A stretch of DNA of 51,041 bases from Cytophagales bacterium (GTDB lineage Bacteria > Bacteroidota > Bacteroidia > Cytophagales > Spirosomataceae), in assembly GCA_013298805.1 (NCBI GenBank), contig JAAFIU010000008.1, forward strand, positions 1 to 51,041. The letters run 5' to 3'. Position numbers and translations under genes: made by a program. The notes below the pieces were generated by a model. That model saw nothing but the letters and a program-made list of their open reading frames with translations, did not search any database and had not been told where the DNA came from. Below are positions 1 through 9,281 of the stretch, one piece after another (the first letter of the stretch is position 1; every line of letters starts with the position of its first letter).

Positions 1-684
1 TTCCCTAAAATTTGGATTGACGTTTTTTAGTTCTTCAATAATTTTATCATAAGCCTTTATTGAGTTCCCATTTAGATAACTCAATAGTGCCGTAAGATTT
101 TTACCATCTGAGAGGAGTTTGTTTTCAGAATAATATGGAGATAATTGTCTTATATCTCCGTTAAATGAAGTATCAAAATAGTCGTATATTGAGATTTGCT
201 CAATAGCTTTTTTCAATCCAGAGGTGTTACGAGAGGATGAATCACCACTTAAATATAATTCACGAGAATAAGAAGATTTTTCAGGAACCAATAGGGGTAA
301 CTCTCCTATTCCGGCTTCATCATACAATATTTGATAATCATTCAATCCAATTTTTTGAACAATAATTTCATAAATTATATCAGATTCAAAAGATTCTTTT
401 GTAATTTTTTCTAATCCTAATTTATCAAAACTATAACTTATGATAATCTCTCTCGCATCAGGATTTATCAAATTTTCTACCCCTGCAAATCCCCCCCACT
501 TATGTGAAAATAACTTTTCGAAGTTTCCTTTTATTCCTTGTTGAAGCAATAGAATTAATTTGATAAAATTAGATTTACCAGTTCCATTAATACCTACTAA
601 AATATTGGTATCTAAATTTAATTCTATGGTTTGTTCTTCTTCTCCAAAACTAAAGAAGTTTTGTACCGTTATTTTCGTAATCAT
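1..684 (-). CDS. AAA family ATPase, 3' end beyond window
   Basis: An open frame runs from an ATG at 684 leftward to the window edge, giving 228 codons without a stop. Residues 31-38 read GINGTGKS, a Walker A loop, preceded by the short N-terminal beta strands (ITVQNFFSFGEEEQTIEL) usual in SMC/OLD-like AAA ATPases that bind and hydrolyse ATP. The Walker B and signature regions would lie beyond the edge, so the subfamily cannot be settled. Such stand-alone AAA ATPases are often in restriction, abortive-infection or repair loci, but no partner is visible here; the next gene on this strand is a nucleoside transporter. Start chosen because the Walker A lies at the expected distance from it. Confidence 0.8.
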   Translation of the reverse strand, partial: MITKITVQNFFSFGEEEQTIELNLDTNILVGINGTGKSNFIKLILLLQQGIKGNFEKLFSHKWGGFAGVENLINPDAREIIISYSFDKLGLEKITKESFESDIIYEIIVQKIGLNDYQILYDEAGIGELPLLVPEKSSYSRELYLSGDSSSRNTSGLKKAIEQISIYDYFDTSFNGDIRQLSPYYSENKLLSDGKNLTALLSYLNGNSIKAYDKIIEELKNVNPNFRE

Positions 685-712
685 CTTTCTATTATCATTT
701 TACTACTCTCCA

Positions 713-1954
713 TTAAAACAATATCCCCGCCAAAGTAGCAGACATATAACTTGCCAATGTTCCTGCAATTAAAGCACGTACTGCCACTTTTGTTAAGTCT
801 TTTCTACGACTTGGTTCTAATGCACTAATACCCCCAATCTGAATACCTAACGACCCAAAATTGGCAAAGCCGCACAAAGCAAAACTTACAATAGCAATCG
901 TTTTTGGGGTAAGCGTATGAGCTTGAATCATGGGCGATAATTTTAAATATGCCACAAATTCATTGGCTGCCAACTTTGTTCCCATCAATGAACCTGCTTG
1001 TACGATTTCTTCTTTCGGTACACCCATACACCAAGCAAAACCTGCAAACAAATAACCTAAAAGGGTATCTAAGCTGAAATCTGTATAATTGAAAATTCCG
1101 CCTACTTTACTAAAAATAAAGTTGATAAGGGCAATCAAAGCCAAGAAACCGATAAGCATGGCTAATACGTTTAAACCTACTTTTAGTCCGTCCGAACAAC
1201 CTGCTGAAATAGCATCAATCAAGTTTGAATACTCTTTTTTAACTTCCAATTTTACTATTCCTTTCGTTTCAGATTCTTCTGTTTCGGGATAGATAATTTT
1301 AGAAATTGCCAATGCCCCTGGAGCAGCCATGATACTGGCAGCAATCAAATATGCCGCAGGAACTCCAAACTGAATATAGGTAGCCATAACACCGCCCGCA
1401 ATACAAGCATAACTACCAGCCATTGAAGCCGTTAATTCTGAAAGCGTCATTCCTTTCAAATAAGGCTTAATCATTATTTGGGCTTCTACTTGCCCCACAA
1501 AAGCACTCGAAATATTAGAAAGTGCTTCTGAACCACTTACGCCCATTAAGAATTTCATGCCTTTGGCTAATACCCTAACAACTGCTTGAATTATACCCAA
1601 ATGGTAAAAAATATTTACCAAAACAGCTACGAAAATGATAGTCGGAATAATGTTAAAGAAGAAAATGAAACCACCGCCATCAAATGCTTTTGATACAGCG
1701 GGAACGTCTGCCAATGGACCAAAAACAAATTTTGCTCCTTCGTTACTAAAATTAATGACACGAGTAACCCAATGTCCTAATGTTGAAAATACGACTGCTC
1801 CGATTGAGGTTTTTAAGATAAAAACGGCTAAACCTGCTTGTAAAGCCAAGCCCATACCAACAGTGCGAAAATTAATAGCTTTGCGGTTATTTGACATCAA
1901 ATAGGCGATGCCCAAAATTAATACAATTCCAATCAGTCCTGTGAAACGTTCCAT
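713..1954 (-). CDS. nupC: Concentrative nucleoside transporter, NupC/CNT family
   Basis: This 413-residue inner-membrane protein has the size and hydrophobic pattern of the CNT family, which imports nucleosides with a co-transported cation. The family signature G-x-K-x3-N-E-F-V-A-Y is present as GTKLAANEFVAY at about residues 325-336. Other conserved blocks are the gate region SGSEALSNISSAFVGQVEAQ near 140-160 and CGFANFGSLGIQIGG near 361-375. The N-terminal transmembrane helices start directly at residue 5, so the annotated start is credible. It lies on the minus strand between the partial ATPase and the FUSC gene, probably with its own promoter since 74 bases separate it from FUSC. Substrate preference cannot be read from the sequence. 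Confidence 0.93.
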   Translation of the reverse strand: MERFTGLIGIVLILGIAYLMSNNRKAINFRTVGMGLALQAGLAVFILKTSIGAVVFSTLGHWVTRVINFSNEGAKFVFGPLADVPAVSKAFDGGGFIFFFNIIPTIIFVAVLVNIFYHLGIIQAVVRVLAKGMKFLMGVSGSEALSNISSAFVGQVEAQIMIKPYLKGMTLSELTASMAGSYACIAGGVMATYIQFGVPAAYLIAASIMAAPGALAISKIIYPETEESETKGIVKLEVKKEYSNLIDAISAGCSDGLKVGLNVLAMLIGFLALIALINFIFSKVGGIFNYTDFSLDTLLGYLFAGFAWCMGVPKEEIVQAGSLMGTKLAANEFVAYLKLSPMIQAHTLTPKTIAIVSFALCGFANFGSLGIQIGGISALEPSRRKDLTKVAVRALIAGTLASYMSATLAGILF

Positions 1955-2028
1955 ACGTGAAGAGTTGATGCTAAAGATAAAAGTGGTTTTTGTTTATTAG
2001 ATGAAAAGTTAAAGATAACAGTTTTTTT

Positions 2029-4212
2029 TTACAACCGAATTCGCTCCGAAATTTTACAAATATCAAAAGCTACTTTTTGGAGATTCATAAACTGCTCTGG
2101 AATGACAATTTTGCTTTCTTCCTCGGGTTCGGTAGTGGCTTTGAATTTCAATATTTGGATATTTTCGTTTGTTACAAATTCGCTTTTCTCAATGATTTTG
2201 ATGGCTTCTTTCATCATGTTTTCGGTATTTTGAGTAATGCGTTTCAACTCCTCAAAATCGGGCAATTCTTCAAAATGTTCTTTGCCGTACAAGGCAAGCG
2301 TTGCCACGTAAGACGACATCAAATGGTTCAATACCGAAAACTTATGTATTTCATTGATACTTAACTGCTTATGTTTAGGCTCAGAGAACATCCGTTGAAA
2401 ACCAGAAGCTAAATTGGCACTCCGTACAAACACTTCTTTTCGGATAATTTTATAGGGAACTCGGTCGTATTCTTCCCCAAAATACATTTGCGTAACTTGG
2501 TGATAATAAGCCAAATTGGCTTCTAACATTTCGCCCAATGTTTTTCTGAGTTTCTCGTGTTCCCAATTGGGTAACAAAACATAACTGCCAATAAAAGCCA
2601 AACCTCCACCGATAAGTGTATCGTAAACTCGTTCAATCATCAAAGCCCGACTCCCCATACCCAAAAAATCAAAAAGAATAAGAATAAAAGGAGTCATAAA
2701 CACCACACTGACTAAATACGTTTTGCGTTGAAAACTATACGTTCCCAACATACAAAAGAGTAAAATACCAAAAAGCCAATAGTCGTTCGTGACGTAATTG
2801 AGAATCATCATCCCAATAAATGCCCCCGAAACTGTACCAATGAGTCGGTCGAGATTACGCTCTTTGGTGAGACTATAAGCAGGTTTCATAATCACCATAA
2901 TAGTCAAGAGAATCCAGTTACTGTGCAGAAAATTGAACGATTGAGCGATAATAAAACCAATCAGCATCATGCCCGAAACCCGAAGGGCGTGTCTAAAATT
3001 TTCAGATTTTAAGTTTAAATTTTCAAAGAAAGTATCTAATTCATACTCTTGATGAGAAATAAATGAATTGGTTTTAATTTCGTTTTTCCCCAATTTATTC
3101 AATTCTTTTTCTTTAAAATAATCTTTTATCTTCTTGATTCTGAGGAAGATATTTTCAATATTTACTTCAATATTTTTGAGTGCTTGTAAACCCGTACTCG
3201 AAAAAATAGAGGATTCTTCAATTTCCTCTCCCTCGGGCAAAAGGGCTTCGATAGCTAATTTTAAATCTTGAATTTTGCGGGGTAAACTCAAATCAAAGTT
3301 GGGTTTTGTTCCATCTTTCAATGAAAAAGCTATTTCTTCAATTTGCTGAGACAGAATCATCAGGATTACCTCAAAATCGGTTAAAATTCCTGTATGGTCA
3401 AACTGCTTGTGGAGTTTTTGATAGTTGTAAAAGGTTGAAATAATTTGTTCGTACAAATCAACCATATCCACAAAAACAACGAGCAGGAAACGCCCTTCTT
3501 GGGTATTTTCTCTTACAATTTCACGACTTTTAAACAGTTGTTCTCGTACTGCATCTAAGCGTTCATTGACGGTTATTTGAGCTTCAATTAATTTCTTATA
3601 ATTCTCATCATAATCCATTCCTGCGTGATAAAACTCTGCTTTTATTTGCATAAAATTAGCAATTTCTAACACACATTCCGCTAAGGATAATGTCGCCAAA
3701 CGATAAGGCATAATTTTGTATAGCGACAAGCTTAGGGCAGTGTACCAAAGTCCTCCCAAAGCAATAAAAAGAGAATAAATGACGATTTCGGGCAAAGGGC
3801 GAATGTCGTCAATTCCCAAAGTCATTACCAACAAAGCCGCTACACCGATAGAAGATGCACGGTTTCCATAGATATAAGACATTGAAAACAAGAAACTTAA
3901 CCCTCCAATAAGTACCGCCGTCAAAAAAACAGAAGTTGTAGTAAGCCCTGTCAATAACGAAACAACAGCCACCAAGCCCGTTGCAAAAAACATGGCATTG
4001 CGTCGGTGCGTTATTGGTCCAGGGGTATCGGCAATGCTGGCACACAATGCCCCAAGCGAAATGTTAATTCCTGTTTTTAATAAATCAAATTGAGCCAGTA
4101 AAATACTCGGAAGCACTACCCCAAAAGTTATCCTAAGTCCATCGCCAAAATGAGGACTCAATAGAAAACTTTTAATAGTATTGGAGGTTTTATGGATGGT
4201 ATTGATTGACAT
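2029..4212 (-). CDS. FUSC family inner-membrane protein (YccS/YhfK-like)
   Basis: The 727-residue product has two blocks of about five to six transmembrane helices, roughly residues 25-165 and 410-550, each followed by a long charged helical region. This duplicated layout is that of the FUSC/YccS family, related to aromatic-acid exporters (AaeB, fusaric acid resistance). The second block contains LIGTVSGAFIGMMILNY and GLAFIGSYVLLPNWEHEK, typical of the family's FUSC_2 domain. Its transported substrate is unknown; export of a weak acid or aromatic compound is the usual guess. A TATCTTTG element lies about 30 bases upstream of the start. The gene appears to be monocistronic, with a terminator (4293-4333) just upstream ending the previous minus-strand cluster. 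Confidence 0.85.
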   Translation of the reverse strand: MSINTIHKTSNTIKSFLLSPHFGDGLRITFGVVLPSILLAQFDLLKTGINISLGALCASIADTPGPITHRRNAMFFATGLVAVVSLLTGLTTTSVFLTAVLIGGLSFLFSMSYIYGNRASSIGVAALLVMTLGIDDIRPLPEIVIYSLFIALGGLWYTALSLSLYKIMPYRLATLSLAECVLEIANFMQIKAEFYHAGMDYDENYKKLIEAQITVNERLDAVREQLFKSREIVRENTQEGRFLLVVFVDMVDLYEQIISTFYNYQKLHKQFDHTGILTDFEVILMILSQQIEEIAFSLKDGTKPNFDLSLPRKIQDLKLAIEALLPEGEEIEESSIFSSTGLQALKNIEVNIENIFLRIKKIKDYFKEKELNKLGKNEIKTNSFISHQEYELDTFFENLNLKSENFRHALRVSGMMLIGFIIAQSFNFLHSNWILLTIMVIMKPAYSLTKERNLDRLIGTVSGAFIGMMILNYVTNDYWLFGILLFCMLGTYSFQRKTYLVSVVFMTPFILILFDFLGMGSRALMIERVYDTLIGGGLAFIGSYVLLPNWEHEKLRKTLGEMLEANLAYYHQVTQMYFGEEYDRVPYKIIRKEVFVRSANLASGFQRMFSEPKHKQLSINEIHKFSVLNHLMSSYVATLALYGKEHFEELPDFEELKRITQNTENMMKEAIKIIEKSEFVTNENIQILKFKATTEPEEESKIVIPEQFMNLQKVAFDICKISERIRL

Positions 4213-4243
4213 TATTTATCAGAAATTTCAAAAGGACACTTAC

Positions 4244-4251
4244 CAAAGATA
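4244..4251 (-). promoter_or_regulatory. Candidate -7 element (TAnnTTTG) for the FUSC gene
   Basis: The minus strand reads TATCTTTG, matching the Bacteroidota -7 consensus TAnnTTTG, about 30 bases before the FUSC start. No TTTG was found at the expected distance upstream, so only half of the promoter is supported. Confidence 0.35.
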
Positions 4252-4292
4252 CATCAAAAAACCATGCAAGGCTGAGTTCTTTAAATAAAAAA

Positions 4293-4333
4293 ATAGGGTA
4301 AACAAATGGAATATCGCCATTTATTTACCCTAT
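4293..4333 (-). terminator. Intrinsic terminator of the metal-linked cluster
   Basis: A 17-base stem (ATAGGGTAAA-AAATGG paired with CCATTT-TTTACCCTAT, one mismatch) closes a 7-base loop. On the minus strand it is followed by seven T residues. It lies 30 bases after the stop of the beta-propeller gene and would end that transcript. Confidence 0.8.
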
Positions 4334-4362
4334 CAAAAATGATACATTTTATCTATGTTTTA

Positions 4363-5550
4363 TCAATGAGCAAAGTTATTCAAACGCTTCATGGTAATGA
4401 CAGCATTGTCTTTAATGTCCTTTTTTTGTTCATAAGCTACCAATAAATCCTTTCCAACTGCCAAAACAACTGGGTAATTACAAACCATTCCGTCAGGCGT
4501 TAGCCACTCTTCTTTTACTGAATCTTTAACAAAAATCTTTAAGCCAATTTTGGTAAAAAAAGCCTCGTCTTTCTGCATAGATTGCTCCCAAACTAATACC
4601 AATTTATTATCCAAATTACAAACTTGAGGGTGCTTTGCCCGATTGGTTGCTATATTGTCCATCAATTTTCCAGAACCAAGTTTGGTAAGACGCACGCCCG
4701 CTTCGTTTTCTTTCCCTGTAAACCATGTGGTGTATAAATCCTTACCCACTTGTGTTATACTTGGACCTGTATGCGGACAGGCATTGACTTTCCATTTATC
4801 GTCAAAAATCACGTTGGCATCGCTAAAAGATTTACCTCCATCTTTGGAAATTACGTGCGAAATATCACGAGAACCATCCGCCAACATATCACGATAAAGG
4901 ATATGTAAATTTTTATCAGCATCTACAAAAAGGTTGGTTCTGCAACATTGACACGCATTTGAGTCAACGACCACTTCTGGCGAAAGTGTTCCATCCGATA
5001 GAGTCTGACGAAACTTTACACTTCTACCCGTATATTTTCCTAACTTTTCATCCAACCAAACAAAACCAATCTGACCGTCGGGTAAAGTTGCGATGTCATT
5101 GAAAGAATGACTTTTGCCCGCCGTTACATCTTGGTGAACGGTTTGCGGTTCAGTCCAAGTTTTACCTCCATCTTTTGAAGAAACATAGTATAAATTTCCC
5201 ACAAAACGGTCGGTAGGCGTTGGTTTAGACATTTCAAAACTGGCAATAATTTCACCATCTTTCTTGAAGGCAATTTTTGGCATTCCTTCGGCATGAGTTG
5301 AGATTTTCTCAGGAACTTTCACCGATATTTTCTCAGAAAAAGTGTTTCCTCCGTCTTTTGAAACAGCAAAAAAGAAGAGATTTGCTTTATCATCTACTTT
5401 CTCGACCCAGCTCAAAACGGGGTTTCCTTTGGGGTCAATCGTAAATCGTGGCGTTGCCCCAACATTTTGACTATCAGAAAGTTGAGAGATTTCATCAGGC
5501 TGTTTCCAAGCAAACAAAACACTCAGAACAGTAACAATAAGATATTTCAT
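4363..5550 (-). CDS. Exported Asp-box (BNR) beta-propeller, sialidase-like fold
   Basis: The 395-residue protein begins with a short hydrophobic signal-like segment (residues 1-15). It carries at least three Asp-box motifs (S-x-D-x-G-x-[ST]-[WF]) near residues 64-71, 125-132 and 235-242, which mark six-bladed propellers of the sialidase/BNR type. The sialidase catalytic arginine triad and Tyr/Glu pair could not be confirmed, so enzymatic sialidase activity is not claimed. An unusual Cys cluster, C200-x-C202-C203, and a further Cys-Pro-His at 258-260 suggest metal or haem-related binding. It lies 12 bases after the YHS-like gene and is probably the last gene of the cluster with the TonB receptor. 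A role in periplasmic metal handling is inference. Confidence 0.75.
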   Translation of the reverse strand: MKYLIVTVLSVLFAWKQPDEISQLSDSQNVGATPRFTIDPKGNPVLSWVEKVDDKANLFFFAVSKDGGNTFSEKISVKVPEKISTHAEGMPKIAFKKDGEIIASFEMSKPTPTDRFVGNLYYVSSKDGGKTWTEPQTVHQDVTAGKSHSFNDIATLPDGQIGFVWLDEKLGKYTGRSVKFRQTLSDGTLSPEVVVDSNACQCCRTNLFVDADKNLHILYRDMLADGSRDISHVISKDGGKSFSDANVIFDDKWKVNACPHTGPSITQVGKDLYTTWFTGKENEAGVRLTKLGSGKLMDNIATNRAKHPQVCNLDNKLVLVWEQSMQKDEAFFTKIGLKIFVKDSVKEEWLTPDGMVCNYPVVLAVGKDLLVAYEQKKDIKDNAVITMKRLNNFAH

Positions 5551-5562
5551 AAATCTGTAATT

Positions 5563-5838
5563 TTAATGATGGTGGCTTGTGTATTTCGCTGGATTTTTAT
5601 CAAACATTTCCTTACAAACGACACTACAAAAACCGACTTGTTTGCCTTTATAAACCGACACTCGTTTTGAGCCTTTTGATACTGACATTTTACAAATTGG
5701 GTCTTGTCCATCTTCTTTTAAAACTTCGCTTATTGCTGAATGTTGAAGTTTTCCCTTAATTGTTTTTTTCCCTTTTTGGGCAAAAATGCCAAACGTCATG
5801 CACAAAGTGCAAATGAGGATGATGATAGTTTTTTTCAT
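5563..5838 (-). CDS. Secreted YHS-like small metal-binding protein
   Basis: The 91-residue product has a clear signal peptide (residues 1-21, ending FAQ). It is followed by a YHS-like core with DPICKMSV around Cys49 and GFCSVVCKEMF with Cys71 and Cys75, then FDKNPAKY, the usual end of YHS domains. The C-terminus ends in three histidines. YHS domains accompany copper and other heavy-metal transport proteins and are taken to bind metal through these cysteines. It sits between the TonB receptor and the propeller gene on the same strand. The spacing to the propeller gene is 12 bases, so co-transcription is likely. The metal is not identifiable from sequence; copper is the best guess. Confidence 0.8.
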   Translation of the reverse strand: MKKTIIILICTLCMTFGIFAQKGKKTIKGKLQHSAISEVLKEDGQDPICKMSVSKGSKRVSVYKGKQVGFCSVVCKEMFDKNPAKYTSHHH

Positions 5839-5868
5839 GTTCTGTTTTTGAGTTCAATGGTGATTTAC

Positions 5869-5901
5869 ACGGAAGTCGTCCTTTTGAAGGACGATTTCCG
5901 T
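5869..5901. repeat. Intergenic hairpin between TonB receptor and YHS gene
   Basis: Two 15-base arms (ACGGAAGTCGTCCTT and AAGGACGATTTCCGT) pair with one mismatch around a 3-base loop. No T run follows on the minus strand, so it is more likely an mRNA-stabilising or processing hairpin than a terminator. Confidence 0.6.
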
Positions 5902-5952
5902 AAATTCTTCATAAAATTCAGTTTTAAATCGTAATATTATTCTTGTATTCTT

Positions 5953-8340
5953 CTATTTCTTCCCCACAAAATTATACTGAAATCCTACCACAAAAGTTCT
6001 CGGTGCGGCGGGCGTATAAGTTGTTCTGTCAGTCGCATTATTGCCTCTGGTGGCATTCGTAGCGTAAAGTTCATTCGTTAAATTCATCACGTTTAAGTAA
6101 AGTTCAATACTTTTCCATTGATAACCCGTTCTGAAATTCAAAAAACTAACGCCCTTTGCCCCAAATGCCCCTGTATCATCATAAGAAACCGTATTAATTT
6201 GGTTTTGATACCACGATGAAATTCGTTGCCATTCAATCGAAACTCGATAATTTTTCAACCAAGTTGGCTTGTAAGTAACTTCAGTATTCGCAATCCATTT
6301 GGGAGCTTGTGGCATATCTTTTCCGTTTACATTTTGCAAAACATCCGATGCTTTATTACTCAACGTAAATTCCATAAAACGATGAACGGCATTGGTTCCG
6401 CCAAAACGAATCAACCATTGAGCGTTGGGTTTATACGTAATTCCGTACTCAACGCCACGGTGCAAAGTTTTTCCAACCGACTGATAATCAGTGGAATTAT
6501 CGGGTTGTTTGATGCTCAATAACTCATTTTGTCCATCCATTTGATAAAACGCATAGTCGATATAAATCTTATTATTTAACAACGAAGCCCACCCTCCTAC
6601 TTCATAATTATCAAAATGGGCGGGTTCTAAATTATAGTAAAATAAATCACCATTGGCTGCGGGCGTAGGGCGTTTACGGAAAATTGCCGTGAGTGCAGGC
6701 GGAGAAAATCCTTTTGAATAATTGGCATAAAATCCTTTTCCATGACCCAAATCGTAAGTAAAACCAATTTTTGGCGTAACCTGACTGTATTCTTTGGTTC
6801 CCGAAAAATATTCTCCCGAAGCAGTTTTTGCCAAATAATTGACATAATCAAAAGCCATTCTGTCGTAGCGTAAACCCAACGAAAATCTCAAATTTTGTAA
6901 GGGTTCAAAACCTATTTGCGTATAAATTCCCGTGTTATAAATTTTCGCATCGTATTTTGATAAAAAGTTTGTCGGTTCTTCTTTGCTCACCGTATATTTT
7001 TCTACCGATTTGCCATCGGGGCGTAATTGTGCCGAAAGATTTATCAAATACGCATAATACGGATTGGTTGAATAATCATAAATTCCACCGACCAATAAAT
7101 TCGTTTTCAGGAAAGAAAAATGCTGCGAATGTTGAGCCGAAACACCGTAAGAAGTAAACGAATTATCATTAATTTGGCTCGTTGCGGTGGATGCTCCTTG
7201 TTTCCAGATAATGGTATAATTTGGATTTTGCCCTAAAGAATTATCTCGGTAATAAGGCGTAATCGTTGTTTGAGCGTCATTATTCCAAGTATGTTCCAAG
7301 GAAATTCTGGCACGAGTTGCCAAGGCTCTTCGATACGCAAAATTTGCCACTGAAGTATAAGAACGGCTATAATAAGAAATACTATCACCACCGCCGCCGC
7401 TTTGTGAATTATAATCAATGTACGAAATAGCTCCAATCAAACGGGTTTTATCGTTGAAAGTGTATTCTAATTTTCCCATAAATGATTGCTTGTCAAAATC
7501 GCTATTGGTCATCCACGATTCTCTTTGTTTGGTCACGTAACCACCCAAATAAACACCTAATTTTCCGATGATTGCTCCCGCTCCAAACTGAATTCTTTTG
7601 TATCCATAACTATCAAATTGCACGCCTACTCTTGCCGTTGAAACGGAAGTTGGACGTTGCGTAATCACATTAATTGCTCCACCAACTGCCTCTGGGCCGT
7701 ATAATGACGAAGCTGGCCCTTTTACCACTTCAATCGAAGAAGTAACAAAAGTATTCATTTCCAACAAAGCATTATGATTAAAAACGCCCATCGGACGAAT
7801 GGGCAAACCGTCTTCCATGTACAAAAAATATGGATTTGTTCCCATCGGCTGACGAATGCTCATCATGTGTTGCTCATTTCCCAAATTCACCATCACCACA
7901 CCTGGCGTTTTATTGATAATTTCGTACATATTGGTTGCCTTTGTATCGTTAATTAAAGTGGGCGATAACTTTGAAATTGCTACGGGTGATTGGGTACGTA
8001 AACTGGCTTCACGATTGGCAGTAACGACTACTTGTTGGAGATTTTCAACGGATGGTTCGAGGGAAACAGACAATGGCTTATTATCTTGGCAATCAACAAC
8101 TTGTGTTTCAAATCCAATACTTGAAATGGTAATTTTTGAAACTTTTTGATTCGTTTCAAACGAGAATTGACCATTTACACTGGTAGTTGTTCCAAAATTT
8201 GTTCCGTCTAATTTTACGGATGCTCCAACAACGGGTTCTTTAGTTGTGCTATCAAAAATTTTACCTTTAATTACGTTTTGGGCAAAGGAAATATTCACTG
8301 TCAATAAACTGACAATGAGGAATTTATATATTGGTTTCAT
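5953..8340 (-). CDS. TonB-dependent outer-membrane receptor
   Basis: The 795-residue protein has a signal peptide (1-20), then a carboxypeptidase-regulatory-like beta-sandwich (about 22-110, with VIKGKIFDSTTKEPVVGASV). A plug domain follows (about 115-230, with VEVVKGPASSLYGPEAVGGA), then a beta-barrel ending in aromatic YNFVGKK. It would import a ligand across the outer membrane using TonB energy. The plug carries a Met-rich stretch (HMMSIRQPMG) that could fit a soft metal. It is flanked by a small Cys-rich exported protein upstream and a YHS-like protein and propeller downstream, which points to a metal or metal complex rather than a glycan; no SusD partner is present. Ligand identity is inference. 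Confidence 0.93.
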   Translation of the reverse strand: MKPIYKFLIVSLLTVNISFAQNVIKGKIFDSTTKEPVVGASVKLDGTNFGTTTSVNGQFSFETNQKVSKITISSIGFETQVVDCQDNKPLSVSLEPSVENLQQVVVTANREASLRTQSPVAISKLSPTLINDTKATNMYEIINKTPGVVMVNLGNEQHMMSIRQPMGTNPYFLYMEDGLPIRPMGVFNHNALLEMNTFVTSSIEVVKGPASSLYGPEAVGGAINVITQRPTSVSTARVGVQFDSYGYKRIQFGAGAIIGKLGVYLGGYVTKQRESWMTNSDFDKQSFMGKLEYTFNDKTRLIGAISYIDYNSQSGGGGDSISYYSRSYTSVANFAYRRALATRARISLEHTWNNDAQTTITPYYRDNSLGQNPNYTIIWKQGASTATSQINDNSFTSYGVSAQHSQHFSFLKTNLLVGGIYDYSTNPYYAYLINLSAQLRPDGKSVEKYTVSKEEPTNFLSKYDAKIYNTGIYTQIGFEPLQNLRFSLGLRYDRMAFDYVNYLAKTASGEYFSGTKEYSQVTPKIGFTYDLGHGKGFYANYSKGFSPPALTAIFRKRPTPAANGDLFYYNLEPAHFDNYEVGGWASLLNNKIYIDYAFYQMDGQNELLSIKQPDNSTDYQSVGKTLHRGVEYGITYKPNAQWLIRFGGTNAVHRFMEFTLSNKASDVLQNVNGKDMPQAPKWIANTEVTYKPTWLKNYRVSIEWQRISSWYQNQINTVSYDDTGAFGAKGVSFLNFRTGYQWKSIELYLNVMNLTNELYATNATRGNNATDRTTYTPAAPRTFVVGFQYNFVGKK

Positions 8341-8639
8341 GATTAATTTAGAATATGCGAAAAGCGATTTGCGAGTAGCGAAGACATCACCCTTTGTATT
8401 TTATCAGGGTAAAGTGAATCCACTGGCAAGTCTAAAGCTTTTCTGTTCCATTAAAATATGTACGCTAATTCTAATATGTACTCAATCAGAAAAGAGCGTG
8501 ATTTTAGAATTTCAAAGCACAAAACACAAAGTCCAATATCTGAGTACAATACATACCCAAATACCGTTCATTGAAAATTGAACTTAAAATTTTACCGTAA
8601 ATTGAAAAGGGCATAATTACCCACGGAAGGGAAACGGAA
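8341..8639. other. Non-coding gap upstream of the TonB receptor
   Basis: This 299-base gap holds no credible gene. A short imperfect hairpin lies near 8389-8408 (ACCCT paired with AGGGT around a 12-base loop), close to the receptor start. I looked for a cobalamin-type or other riboswitch core and did not find one. A 111-residue plus-strand frame overlapping this region is not protein-like. Confidence 0.4.
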
Positions 8640-9029
8640 CTAAATTATCGGAGGATGAAAAAGAGAAGAAGCGATGCTCTCTGGATGAGCTAATTGATAG
8701 GAATAAATGGATTTTGGAGAAAGAGTTTTCACCGACCAATCGCACGAGAAAAGAGGAGTTTCGTCAAAAACTTCCTCCATGATTTTCTTGATAGATTGCC
8801 CCTGTTTTTCCGTTTGTTTGGTAGCATTGTCTTCAGCAACTTTATGAAGTTTTTTTGCTAAATAACACTGTCCATTACATTTCAATTGAGGTTTGAAACG
8901 GTTTTCACAAAGGTTTTGGATGATGTAATCTTTCCGTAACTCAAAATCCAGATATACCACAGGAACGAGTAGCGTCTTGACACTGACGAGTGCCAATAGA
9001 AATAACGCTATGTAATTTTTTGCGGTCAT
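8640..9029 (-). CDS. Small exported/membrane-anchored Cys protein of a metal-linked cluster
   Basis: The 129-residue product has one hydrophobic N-terminal segment (about 6-27) that may be an uncleaved anchor. A conserved-looking core follows, NLCENRFKPQLKCNGQCYLA, with Cys41, Cys51 and Cys55, then a charged helix and a fourth Cys near residue 95. I recognise this CxGxC-type arrangement as a recurrent Bacteroidota protein found beside TonB receptors and metal-related genes, but I know no assigned function. A metal-relay or sensing role is inference from the cysteines and neighbours. A TAACTTTG element lies 22 bases upstream of the start, so it probably begins the transcript that continues into the TonB receptor 300 bases downstream. 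Confidence 0.7.
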   Translation of the reverse strand: MTAKNYIALFLLALVSVKTLLVPVVYLDFELRKDYIIQNLCENRFKPQLKCNGQCYLAKKLHKVAEDNATKQTEKQGQSIKKIMEEVFDETPLFSCDWSVKTLSPKSIYSYQLAHPESIASSLFHPPII

Positions 9030-9050
9030 TGGATTTTAAAAATTAGACCA

Positions 9051-9058
9051 CAAAGTTA
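9051..9058 (-). promoter_or_regulatory. Candidate -7 element for the metal-linked cluster
   Basis: The minus strand reads TAACTTTG, a match to TAnnTTTG, 22 bases before the small Cys protein start. The upstream TTTG is not clear. Confidence 0.35.
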
Positions 9059-9190
9059 CCACTCAAAAAAGATAACACGATAAAAAGATTAGAATTTTTA
9101 TGTAATTATTATACTCGTTTGGTTGGTGATGCGAGTGTTTTAATTAAATTTGAATTATCGTATGCTTTTTTTTGCAACTTTAAAAATAAG

Positions 9191-9223
9191 TTTGCAAAAT
9201 ATTGCAAAATATTCTGAAATTTG
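9191..9223 (+). promoter_or_regulatory. Candidate promoter of the GH63-type glucosidase gene
   Basis: TTTG at 9191-9194 is separated by 21 bases from GAAATTTG (9216-9223), close to the Bacteroidota TTTG-N19-21-TAnnTTTG pattern. The spacer contains a tandem repeat of GCAAAATATT, which may be part of an operator. The gene starts 58 bases downstream. Confidence 0.5.
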
Positions 9224-9281
9224 TACCATTAATAAATAATTCAAATAGGCTTTCTGAATTTGCCATTTATATAAAGAAAAT

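Noticed and set aside
4363-5550. Calling the Asp-box protein a true sialidase
   Set aside because: Asp-boxes mark the fold only; the arginine triad and catalytic Tyr/Glu/Asp could not be identified, and the neighbours point to metal handling.
8341-8639. Riboswitch (cobalamin type) before the TonB receptor
   Set aside because: No conserved core or plausible stem set was found; only one short imperfect hairpin is present.
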